Made by a program: the position numbers and the translations under genes
The notes under the pieces: generated by a model
The model's input: only the letters and a program-made list of their open reading frames with translations
What the model was told of the DNA's origin: nothing
Databases searched by the model: none
Shown here: piece by piece, positions 8,309 to 14,641 of the stretch
How the letters are laid out: each line of letters begins with the position of its first letter
Position numbering within the stretch: position 1 is the stretch's first letter
NCBI GenBank assembly: GCA_963844575.1
Contig: CAWJOU010000005.1
Span: forward strand, 620,001-684,000
DNA length: 64,000 nt
Direction of reading: 5' to 3'
Source: DASZUK01 sp963844575
GTDB taxonomy: Bacteria > Actinomycetota > Acidimicrobiia > Acidimicrobiales > RAAP-2

Positions 8309-8679
8309 TCAGACCGACCTACGCCGGTCGCTGGTCGGGTTGACCGTCACTCGTTGAAACGTCAGCACCACGTCCGTCCCGCCGCGGCCCATGCCGTTGT
8401 ACCTTGTGGTCTTCCCGATCAGCTCGTACCCCCGCGCGTTGGCGCGACGCACTGCTGAGTTGATCTTCCGCGTGAGATGCCTGCTGCTGTCGGACGTGGT
8501 TCGGTAACCCTGAACGACTTGAGTGAAGGCAACGGGATGTTGCTGTTCCCAGCGAGCGCGCGACGCTGCCCGCTGACGAGCCTCGCGCTGGGCCGGCGTT
8601 TCTTTGACATAGGCGAGATGCCCGCGCCGATGACTCCCGTGACGACGAGGCCGTATGTGCTCTGGCTGAGGGCGATCAT
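8309..8679 (-). pseudogene. Third gene of small-protein operon, apparently frameshifted
   Basis: The ATG at 8679 overlaps the stop of the preceding gene (ATGA) and begins a frame with a hydrophobic stretch (YGLVVTGVIGAGI). About 57 bases in, that frame becomes unconvincing (Arg/Pro/Ser-rich, stop near 8419). A second frame ending at 8309 reads like real protein, with AYVKETPAQREARQRAA and later RRANARGYELIGKTTRYNG. That second frame has no obvious start codon of its own. The simplest reading is one protein of about 120 aa (one membrane helix plus a basic soluble domain) broken by a 1-nt indel near 8620-8660. Sequencing error is possible. No known family recognised. Confidence 0.5.
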
Positions 8680-9140
8680 GATGTTGTCGTCGATGTGGGT
8701 GTCGTGGTGGTGGTCGTCGTCGTTGTGGTCGCCCTGAGAGATGTTGTCCATGTAGCGAGCACGCCGGCTTTGCACCCATCGAACCACGCCGTACGTGTTA
8801 CATCCGAGGTGGGCTTCTCGTCTCGGCACGCGGATGTGGATGTCGACCACGGCGCCGATGTGACCGGTTTGTATCTGGCCACCTCCGATACCGTTCCCAG
8901 TACTGTCGGAACCAGAGATTGTCCCATCTTGTATCCCTGTGTGTACGAGATCGACGCCCGCGCCTCGCGCAGGGCCTCGGCCCGTTGGTGCTGAGCCACG
9001 GCCTGCTGGTGCTGGAGGGCCTGCTGGCGGTTCGAGATGCCCACAAGGACGACGACGAGGACGACCGCGAACGCGACGATGACCGCTGCGGCGGCGGCAA
9101 CGACGATCCTCCGTTTGGTAATGGTCATAGTGATGTTCAT
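8676..9140 (-). CDS. Small membrane-anchored protein, paralog of upstream gene
   Basis: 154-aa protein of unknown function. One N-terminal helix (about residues 12-34, VVAAAAAVIVAFAVVLVVVL) is followed by a Gln/His/Ala-rich helical stretch, then YTQGYKMGQ, and a C-terminal part with WFDGCKAGVLATWTTS and a poly-Thr tail. The upstream neighbour shows the same layout and the same G-C-x-A-G-V-x-x-T-W motif, so the two arose by duplication. Two cysteines (about residues 111 and 130) could form a disulfide if the domain is outside. The start is the ATG at 9140, 7 bases after the stop of the paralog. Confidence 0.7.
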   Translation of the reverse strand: MNITMTITKRRIVVAAAAAVIVAFAVVLVVVLVGISNRQQALQHQQAVAQHQRAEALREARASISYTQGYKMGQSLVPTVLGTVSEVARYKPVTSAPWSTSTSACRDEKPTSDVTRTAWFDGCKAGVLATWTTSLRATTTTTTTTTTPTSTTTS

Positions 9141-9147
9141 GATCCGT

Positions 9148-9648
9148 TCAGTTCCCTGACGTTGTGGTCGCCGGAAGAGGATCGCCTGTCGGCGCGTAGT
9201 ACGGTGTCGGAGAGGCATCGGTCACCTTCGCGTTCCATGTGGTGAACACGCCGGCCACACACCCACGCATCCACGGCGCGACCGTTGCCTTTGCCTTCGG
9301 TTCCTTGCTTCGGCACGCTGCTGTGGCCGTTGTGAACGGTGCGTATGTGGGCTTCTTCCCCATGGGTACCGGACCGTAGCGAGAAAGCGTTTCGGCTCTG
9401 GTCGTTCCCTTCACTGTCCAAGTGAGATTTTGTCCAGCCGCGAACCCTGCGTTGTACTCCGCATTGTCCCGGGCAATAGTTGCCTTGTGCCGGGCCACAG
9501 CTGCCTCGTGCCGAATGCCCGCCTGATATCGGACAGCTGCCTCGTGGTCCGAGAGCGCCACGAAGACGGCGATTAGAGCGGCGACGAGTATTACCACCCC
9601 TGCTCCGGAGAGGAAGCGCTTGGTCGTGATGTGCTCGGTAGTATTCAT
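9148..9648 (-). CDS. Small membrane-anchored protein, first gene of a three-gene operon
   Basis: 166-aa protein, family not recognised. It has a single N-terminal transmembrane helix (about residues 15-31, GVVILVAALIAVFVAL), a helical region rich in His/Ala, then YNAGFAAGQNLTW, a Cys-bearing segment (TATAACRSKEPK) and MRGCVAGVFTTW. The shape matches the next gene, so they are tandem paralogs. A strong ribosome site GAAGGAGAC precedes the ATG. Orientation N-in/C-out is likely, with the two-cysteine domain outside. Confidence 0.72.
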   Translation of the reverse strand: MNTTEHITTKRFLSGAGVVILVAALIAVFVALSDHEAAVRYQAGIRHEAAVARHKATIARDNAEYNAGFAAGQNLTWTVKGTTRAETLSRYGPVPMGKKPTYAPFTTATAACRSKEPKAKATVAPWMRGCVAGVFTTWNAKVTDASPTPYYAPTGDPLPATTTSGN

Positions 9649-10087
9649 GTCTCCTTCAACGCGTTGGTTGGGATTTCATATCCCCTCGGTCGACCGGATG
9701 CTCAGAAATCGGAGCCCGGTTTCAATGGTCCTCTCTCATGCCCCTGTTGATCGGGAAGGCCACGAAGGCCTGACCAGCCCACCCAGAAGAAGGCTTCGAG
9801 CACGTTCCCGACTCCCGATGTCGTGGCGGTCGCGAAAGTGCGGGTGGGTGGCAATCATCAAGAGGTGCCGGTGAACCGAGCAGACCTGCAGCGGAGTTGA
9901 GCCGAGCCAGGCCCTCAACATCATGACTCCACCTCCGCCAATCTCTCGGCACCATGTCGGGAGGCGTCCCCGATCGTCTTCTTCCTACAGAGTGTCAATT
10001 TTCCAGAGGATGATACCGAAACTTCCGAGAAACTGTCGGAAGTTTCCTATAGGCGCCAACAGCGGGGCCGTCTGAAATGGCTGGGCT
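9649..10087. other. Gene-poor interval before the XRE regulator
   Basis: About 440 bp without a convincing gene. Short open frames on the minus strand (for example 9736-9924) lack ribosome sites and recognisable domains. The only clear structure is the 11-bp inverted repeat at 10018-10046, listed separately. Confidence 0.5.
10018..10046. promoter_or_regulatory. Inverted repeat, probable operator of the XRE gene
   Basis: GAAACTTCCGA and its exact complement TCGGAAGTTTC flank a 7-bp spacer (GAAACTG). The dyad ends 41 bp before the start codon of the Cro/C1-type regulator, a usual place for an autoregulatory operator. A hairpin role is less likely because no T-run follows. Confidence 0.6.
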
Positions 10088-10357
10088 ATGGCCAAGCCAA
10101 ACCCAAGCCCCCTCGCCGCAGAGCTTGGCCACCGCGTTCGCGTTCGGCGCGTGCAGCTCCGGCTGTCCCGGCTGCAGCTTGGTGAGCAAGTCGGCATCAG
10201 TCCGGCCTACGTCGGCGACATCGAACGTGGTGATCGCCTCATCAAGCTCGACACGCTGATGGCGCTTCAGCGCGGATTGGACATCCCTTGGGAGGAGTTG
10301 CTGGGCGGACTCTCCGAGATGCCGTCGAATCGCCGGAAGTGGGGTCGCGATCGGTAG
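10088..10357 (+). CDS. XRE-family helix-turn-helix regulator
   Basis: 89-aa Cro/C1-type DNA-binding protein. The HTH core spans about residues 13-68: LGHRVRVRRVQLRLSRLQLG, then the recognition helix region GISPAYVGDIERGDR and LDTLMALQRGLDIPWEELL. No second domain follows, so it is a phage- or element-type single-domain regulator. The ATG is preceded by a 29-bp inverted repeat that it probably binds. It sits in an accessory region with a second XRE gene 63 bases further on, on the other strand; their stops face each other. Confidence 0.88.
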   Translation: MAKPNPSPLAAELGHRVRVRRVQLRLSRLQLGEQVGISPAYVGDIERGDRLIKLDTLMALQRGLDIPWEELLGGLSEMPSNRRKWGRDR

Positions 10358-10419
10358 CAGAGTGGTTCCCAGCGAGCAGACCGCCAAGGCCAACTGCTCA
10401 TCGGGTGCAGCGGGCGGAG

Positions 10420-10698
10420 TTACTTGCCCGGGTCCAACCCGTTGAGCAGTTCACCGGGGGTCGTGTCGAGTGCCCGAGCCAACCGCAGGATCGTGAGCAA
10501 CCCGGCGTCCTGGTCCCCCCGCTCGATGGAGCCCACGTAGTTGGCACTCGTCCCGGCCTCCTCAGCCACCTTCTCCCGTGACCATCCGAGCAACGCCCGT
10601 CGGGCGGCGATCCGGCGGCCGAGTTGAACCGCGGCAGAGGAGGACTGGCGACGCTCAGGCATCGCCCAAGTCCAGACGACCGGCCCATCACTGACCAT
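10420..10698 (-). CDS. XRE-family helix-turn-helix regulator
   Basis: 92-aa Cro/C1-type protein. The HTH domain runs from LGRRIAARRALLGWSREKV through the recognition part AGTSANYVGSIERGDQ to LLTILRLARALDTTPGELL. The recognition segment S-A-N-Y-V-G-S-I-E-R-G is close to that of the neighbour (S-P-A-Y-V-G-D-I-E-R-G), so the two may bind related sites. The first ATG is at 10698; a second in-frame ATG at 10662 removes 12 residues and is equally plausible, as neither has a good ribosome site. Convergent with the XRE gene at 10088 and divergent from the gene at 10780. Confidence 0.82.
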   Translation of the reverse strand: MVSDGPVVWTWAMPERRQSSSAAVQLGRRIAARRALLGWSREKVAEEAGTSANYVGSIERGDQDAGLLTILRLARALDTTPGELLNGLDPGK

Positions 10699-10779
10699 AC
10701 ACGATCAAGGTCAATATACCTGTGATAATGGGTGATTAGAGGGATGTGAAAGGCGTTTCTGACGCTATAGGAGGCGACG

Positions 10780-11172
10780 ATGGCAGACGATCCAGTCCCC
10801 GGCGCGCCGCCTACCGATGCCGAACTGCTCGCTTGGCTCCGGGCAGCCTTCGATCCTGACGGCACGTTGCGGGTCCGGCGGCTCGTGGTGGCCGACGCCA
10901 CGGGGCAGGAATGTATCGTCATCCAGCGCGACGGGCTTCGGGCTGAAGTCGTCGTCAGCCTGCCCGAGTCTCCGGACGGTTCCGCCAGCATCTCTCTCTA
11001 CGCGCAGAACGGTGAGCCCGACGATCCGGCCGTCGACCCCACCATCGGAGCCGTGATCGTGGTCTCGGGGAACGAGGCCGCTTCGGTCGACGTCGTGCCC
11101 GACCGGTGGGGTGGGTGGGAGCTGCATGCATCGACCGAAGGCCCAACAGCGGTGGGCGTTCAGCGTCGATGA
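10780..11172 (+). CDS. Hypothetical acidic protein
   Basis: 130-aa protein, family not recognised. It is acidic, has no membrane segment or signal peptide, and alternates short beta-like stretches (RVRRLVVADATGQECIVIQR, AEVVVSLPES, IGAVIVVSGNE). One cysteine. A good ribosome site (GGAGG, six bases from ATG) supports it as a real gene. It shares an 81-bp AT-rich divergent promoter region with the XRE gene at 10698 and so may be under that regulator's control. Confidence 0.7.
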   Translation: MADDPVPGAPPTDAELLAWLRAAFDPDGTLRVRRLVVADATGQECIVIQRDGLRAEVVVSLPESPDGSASISLYAQNGEPDDPAVDPTIGAVIVVSGNEAASVDVVPDRWGGWELHASTEGPTAVGVQRR

Positions 11173-11394
11173 TGCGATACCCCCTTCTATTCGCCAACTT
11201 CGGCACCCGGGACCAGTCTGAACACCCCCAGCCACGTCATTCTCGTCGCCCGGAACTCGGCCAGGTCCCTCGACTCCTCTGGATGGGTACAGCGACACGC
11301 TATGAGTCTGGACTGTGCTCCCGCGCTTGACGGCCGATGGCGGAGGTCGATCGTCGGCTCGCAAATTGAGGTCCGGGCCGCAGTGTCTGTGGCC

Positions 11395-11429
11395 ATGACA
11401 TATGTCCGGGATGTGCTACAGTTGTCGGC
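11395..11429 (+). promoter_or_regulatory. Promoter for a leaderless mRNA
   Basis: -35 ATGACA (11395-11400), 16-bp spacer, -10 TACAGT (11417-11422). The start codon follows the -10 box by only 7 bases, so the mRNA should begin at or within a base of the ATG. No ribosome site exists, which agrees. Confidence 0.55.
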
Positions 11430-11789
11430 ATGCTGAACATAGACGCCGAAGCGGCTGCTCTCCGCAGAATCGAGAGTCCAATCGACCGCCAGTCGGCAGC
11501 GCTGATGCTTGCGGAGAAGGCTAGGGAACTGGAGGCCGAGGCCAACCTCGTACGAGCGGAGGCCATCAAAGAGATCTACGACGTCTTCGGTGGTACCAAG
11601 ACCTCACGGCTGCTCGGCATCAACCGCGTCAGCCTGTACCGCCTCATCGAGCCAGTGAGGACCGAGGCCGAGAGAGCTGCCCGCTCGGCCAAGTGGGTGT
11701 TGGCGGGGGAGGTGCTATTGCGAGTTGCCGCTGCCAGTGCCGGAAGCGTCGGTCAAGGAGAAGGAAACCCCGATGGCCAGACGGCGTAG
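11430..11789 (+). CDS. Small HTH-containing protein with N-terminal coiled coil
   Basis: 119-aa protein. Residues 10-50 form an Ala/Glu-rich amphipathic helix (RQSAALMLAEKARELEAEAN). A Fis-type HTH follows at about 52-75 (DVFGGTKTSRLLGINRVSLY). The tail after residue 85 is unstructured. This resembles small chromosomal or phage regulators that use a factor-for-inversion-type HTH, but no named family is certain. Translation appears leaderless. Downstream (11790-12139) I see no gene; the next gene reads in from the other side. Confidence 0.65.
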   Translation: MLNIDAEAAALRRIESPIDRQSAALMLAEKARELEAEANLVRAEAIKEIYDVFGGTKTSRLLGINRVSLYRLIEPVRTEAERAARSAKWVLAGEVLLRVAAASAGSVGQGEGNPDGQTA

Positions 11790-12139
11790 TTTCACCCCGA
11801 GCTCTCGCCACGACGGCGTCGGGCAGGGCCAACTCGCCCGCCTGTCGGGTGGCCTCCATCCCCGCCCGCACTGTGAGCACCGCCCGGGATGGGACCGCGG
11901 CCGATCCCTCGGTCCAGGTCTTGGCCACGCAGTCCGGATCGGCACCACCGGCGTTTCAGCCAGACCAGACGCGCCGAACGACCGAAGCACTGCCGGTCTC
12001 GGACGTCGATCCGGAGGAGCCGGATCGAGCATTCCTCTGGTCGAGGTGCAACTGTTTGGAGCAACGTAGAGCGACGCTCTTCCGGTCTGCTCGAATTTGG
12101 CACTGTCATGGCCCGAAGGCCGCCGCAACTCAAGCCAGA
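11790..12139. other. Interval without a supported gene
   Basis: About 350 bp between convergent genes. A plus-strand stretch from 11773 begins with MARRRSFTP, like the start of IS3-family OrfA proteins, but the similarity ends within ten residues. No terminator-like hairpin with a T-run is obvious. Confidence 0.4.
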
Positions 12140-12655
12140 TCACGAACCTGCCCAGACCAAGAGCGCTGACCCGAGGAAGAGAAACCAGAGCGACCATTGG
12201 AGCCACGCGTGCTTTCGCCAAGTGATCTTGGACATCTCGACCAACTGTCGAGCCAACTGATCGGTGGTCGGATTCTCCGAGGAGAGCGCTTGAGCGAGCT
12301 TGCTGGCATCCCACCGCCTGAGATGGCCGAAATAGATCATGTTTTCCGACCAGTTTCTTCTGGCCTTCCGGCGGCTCAGCTGCGGCATGACCACTCCCAG
12401 CGAGGCCAGGACGGATGCCGCCAGGAAGACCAGACCAACGTGTTCCAAGTCGGCGTGGTACCCGTGTAACTCGGACAACCGGCCCCGGTTCGTCGATAGG
12501 GTAATCACGAAGCCGGCGATTGCTGCTTCGATCGCGAGGGCGATCGAAGCCTTGGTGTCGACCTTACCGGTCCACGAATCAAGAGCGTCGTGGACCTTCC
12601 AGGCGAAGTTACTGTCCGCGCCACCTTCTGGGTCAGTGGAAGGTGAAGTGCTCAC
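12140..12655 (-). CDS. pycTM: Pycsar membrane effector (PycTM)
   Basis: 171-aa membrane protein of the Pycsar anti-phage system. In described systems, cyclic UMP or cyclic CMP made by PycC on infection binds the effector, which then damages the inner membrane and stops phage spread. The family signature is visible near residues 28-55: W-T-G-K-V-D-T-K-A-S followed by a helix (IALAIEAAIAGFVITL). A second helix lies at about 73-93 (VGLVFLAASVLASLGVV) and a C-terminal one at about 151-170 (WLQWSLWFLFLGSALLVW). The start is GTG, overlapping the upstream small gene by GTGA, with GGAG nine bases before. It is the last gene of the operon. Confidence 0.88.
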   Translation of the reverse strand: MSTSPSTDPEGGADSNFAWKVHDALDSWTGKVDTKASIALAIEAAIAGFVITLSTNRGRLSELHGYHADLEHVGLVFLAASVLASLGVVMPQLSRRKARRNWSENMIYFGHLRRWDASKLAQALSSENPTTDQLARQLVEMSKITWRKHAWLQWSLWFLFLGSALLVWAGS

Positions 12656-12828
12656 GGCGACGGCTCCGTAGTGTGGTAGAGGTCCAGGTACAGAAGCACT
12701 GCGCCGGCTGTGACTGCGTCACTACCCGGTGCGATTTCTTCAGCGGTTGGGACCGCCCTTCCGCCACCCACGCTCCACGTTTTACCGAAGATCCCGGTAC
12801 CGCTGTCGGCGTCGACCTTGATTCCCAC
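12652..12828 (-). CDS. Small protein encoded between Pycsar cyclase and effector
   Basis: A 58-codon frame lies between the two Pycsar genes. It starts with GTG 20 bases after the cyclase stop, has GGGGGG five bases upstream, and its TGA overlaps the effector GTG (GTGA). About 69 percent of third positions are G or C, like its neighbours. The product begins VGIKVDADSGTGIFGKTW and ends with AGAVLLYLDLYHTTEPSP. It is acidic, with one short hydrophobic strand and no clear membrane helix. No known family recognised. It may be a cofactor, regulator or immunity partner of the system, or only a coupling leader for the effector. The placement, not homology, supports it. Confidence 0.6.
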   Translation of the reverse strand: MGIKVDADSGTGIFGKTWSVGGGRAVPTAEEIAPGSDAVTAGAVLLYLDLYHTTEPSP

Positions 12829-12848
12829 GGCTGCCCCCCGCCGCCGAG

Positions 12849-13862
12849 CTAACGGTTCCTCATGGCGAGGCCGCTTCTAACATTTCGCTTGTTCTCCCGG
12901 ATGCGACGTTGTGCCGTACGAAGCACATCGTCGCGTTGCGCCTTCGCCACCCGAGCCACGATCGCTTCCGCCTCGGGGCGGTCCGTCTGACCTGCGAGAA
13001 CAGCAGTGCAGTAGTCGGCGCCGTGCGTCTCACACCACTGGGACGTCAGCTTGCGTCCCGCACGCTCACCGTCCCCCTCGTGGATCTTGTCAATGGTGAC
13101 GTCGCTCCAGATGTTGTCGGTCGGCCCACTCCCACAGGGACAGGTCACAGCCAAATAATCGTTGCCCTCGACAAAATCCCAGACTGAGCCCGTGACGATC
13201 ATCTCGTGCTCGCTTGCCTGCTGGGCGCACTTGGCGGCGTAGTTGACGGCCTTCCCTGCCCATACGGGCTCCTGGTGATCGGTCCGTGGCACCCCAACTC
13301 GCTTGACGAGCAACTTGCTCACCGCTACACCCACCTTGAATCCCGTCACGGGGAGATCCGTCCACTTCTTGTTTAGCCGGGGAACGAGCTGGCTCGCGCT
13401 GAACGTCTTGACGGTAATACCGGTACAGAGGGCGCGCTCCATCCGTCGGGCGCCCCAGAACAACCCGAAGGCTCCGTCTCCCTGGATCGCCACGAAGTTC
13501 GCATCAAACTCATCGAAGATCCGGGATAGTCCCCCAGTCGCAGCTTCGTAGACGGCGGCGGTGGATGCTGCATGCTTGCCGACTCCAAGGTTCGTTGATC
13601 CCTTGAGATCAGCGACCACGGCAACGGCCTCGTCCAGCTTGTGCCACTTACGGGCGCTAATCGGAAGGACCTTTACGTCCAGGTCGTCTCCCTTTTCGAT
13701 GACCTCAGGATTGACGGTCATCTCGCCTTTGACATGGACATCAAGGTCGTCAAGGAGGGTTTGCAGATCAAGGCTCATTGGCATCTCATGAGAGTCCTTA
13801 AAACGGTCGATCGATAGACTTCCCAGCCCCTTTGAGGCGGCCCCGCCGCTCGCGTTGGGCAT
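12849..13862 (-). CDS. pycC: Pycsar pyrimidine nucleotide cyclase (PycC)
   Basis: 337-aa class III nucleotidyl cyclase. In Pycsar it converts UTP or CTP to a cyclic mononucleotide after phage infection. The cyclase domain covers about residues 75-235. The two metal-binding aspartates are D85 (VVADLKGST) and D129 (IQGDGAFGLFWG); the NYAAKC segment follows. A C-terminal cysteine module (TCPCGSG, then QWCETHGADYC) is typical of Pycsar cyclases and may bind zinc. The ATG at 13862 is chosen because GAAGGAGG stands directly before it. Nucleotide choice (UTP or CTP) cannot be read with certainty. First gene of a three-gene operon; divergent from the RHH gene at 14076. Confidence 0.9.
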   Translation of the reverse strand: MPNASGGAASKGLGSLSIDRFKDSHEMPMSLDLQTLLDDLDVHVKGEMTVNPEVIEKGDDLDVKVLPISARKWHKLDEAVAVVADLKGSTNLGVGKHAASTAAVYEAATGGLSRIFDEFDANFVAIQGDGAFGLFWGARRMERALCTGITVKTFSASQLVPRLNKKWTDLPVTGFKVGVAVSKLLVKRVGVPRTDHQEPVWAGKAVNYAAKCAQQASEHEMIVTGSVWDFVEGNDYLAVTCPCGSGPTDNIWSDVTIDKIHEGDGERAGRKLTSQWCETHGADYCTAVLAGQTDRPEAEAIVARVAKAQRDDVLRTAQRRIRENKRNVRSGLAMRNR

Positions 13863-14039
13863 AAATCCCTCCTTCGTTCGATTCCGGAGAGCCAGCAACC
13901 CCTGGCGTCGATTCGAAAGCTATCGGCTCGCTATGAGGCGGTGGTGGATGGTCTCCTGAGAGCGAAGTGCGAGCATGTTGCCGGCTGGGGGATTCACACA
14001 AGCCATCCGCGCGCCGTCATCGCGCGAGCGGCGCGCGTA

Positions 14040-14076
14040 TTGACATCACATTGGTGTAACTACTAGTATGTAGTTA
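14040..14076 (+). promoter_or_regulatory. Promoter and operator of the RHH gene
   Basis: TTGACA (14040-14045), 18-bp spacer and TAGTAT (14064-14069) form a promoter whose start point falls on or beside the ATG at 14076. A 7-bp inverted repeat TAACTAC-N6-GTAGTTA (14057-14076) covers the -10 region and enters the start codon, with TACTAGTA nested inside. This fits autorepression by a ribbon-helix-helix dimer. The Pycsar operon starts 213 bp away on the other strand and may share the control. Confidence 0.65.
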
Positions 14077-14261
14077 TGGCACCGAGGATGCGCACGACGA
14101 CCGCAATTCGCTTTCCGGAGCAACTGCACGAACGATTGAAACAAGCGGCTGAGGATCGAGGTCTGTCCGTGAACTTCCTGGTCGTCGCCGGCGTGGCGGA
14201 TTACTTGGACCGCCTAGTGCCGCCAGAAGAGACGGCTAGAGCACTGACCAGGGCGAGTTAG
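14076..14261 (+). CDS. Ribbon-helix-helix (CopG/Arc-like) DNA-binding protein
   Basis: 61-aa protein. A basic N-terminus and beta strand (TTTAIRFPEQLHERL) are followed by two helices (KQAAEDRGLSVNFLVVAGVA), the usual ribbon-helix-helix fold. These proteins act as dimeric repressors and are often antitoxins. No toxin gene follows: downstream is a dead transposase fragment. The mRNA appears leaderless, and the operator-like repeat overlaps the start. It may regulate itself and possibly the divergent Pycsar operon. Confidence 0.78.
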   Translation: MAPRMRTTTAIRFPEQLHERLKQAAEDRGLSVNFLVVAGVADYLDRLVPPEETARALTRAS

Positions 14262-14327
14262 GGTTGGCGCATAGCTGACGCCCCGAGCGCCGGATGGGAA
14301 ATCCAACGCGACAGCGTGGGACGGCCG

Positions 14328-14630
14328 TCAGACAGCGTGTTCCGTGACCCACGTCAGAGGGGTTCTGTCGGAAGCCCACCGACCGACCGACCGAGAGGCC
14401 AGCCGTTCATGCCCTCTTGTGTTGTGCAGCAGGTCGTAGGCGCTCTTCCAATCGGCGCTTCCGTAGAGGAGCGGCTGGGCGAACTCGGCCCCGGCCTCAG
14501 GCGGGACCGTCACGCTCTGTTGGCTGCACGAGGGCGGTGGGTTCGCACCACGTCGGAACCGAACGTCAATCCGGGTCCGCCCGGCCGTCTCCGGACCGAC
14601 AAAGTGCGGCTTCAGTTGACAGCCCTGTGA
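14328..14630 (-). pseudogene. Transposase remnant related to the gene at 4614-6407
   Basis: The minus-strand reading CQLKPHFVGPETAGRTRI, then SCSQQSVTVPPEAGAEF and QPLLYGSADWKSAYDLLHNT lines up with CELKPGSERASTRTRLRV, TQQSVTLPPEVGAKF and QPLLFGSDEWHAVYGTLRNS of the intact transposase. Only about 90 residues of the C-terminal third remain. Similarity stops just before the third catalytic residue (the Glu), and both catalytic Asp regions are missing. Marks a second, older insertion in the same island. Confidence 0.75.
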
Positions 14631-14641
14631 TTTCCAAATGC

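Noticed and set aside
8600..8680. Programmed -1 ribosomal frameshift in the small-protein operon
   Set aside because: No slippery heptamer of the X-XXY-YYZ form and no stable downstream hairpin could be seen; an indel is simpler.
9736..9924. Minus-strand 62-codon open frame
   Set aside because: No ribosome site, no recognisable domain and a competing overlapping frame of similar length.
11725..12069. Plus-strand frame starting internally with MARRRSFTP, like an IS3 OrfA
   Set aside because: Similarity is limited to about nine residues and the remainder looks non-coding. It also overlaps the HTH gene end.
14076..14261. Complete toxin-antitoxin module
   Set aside because: The RHH protein looks antitoxin-like, but no toxin frame precedes or follows it; the downstream DNA is a transposase remnant.
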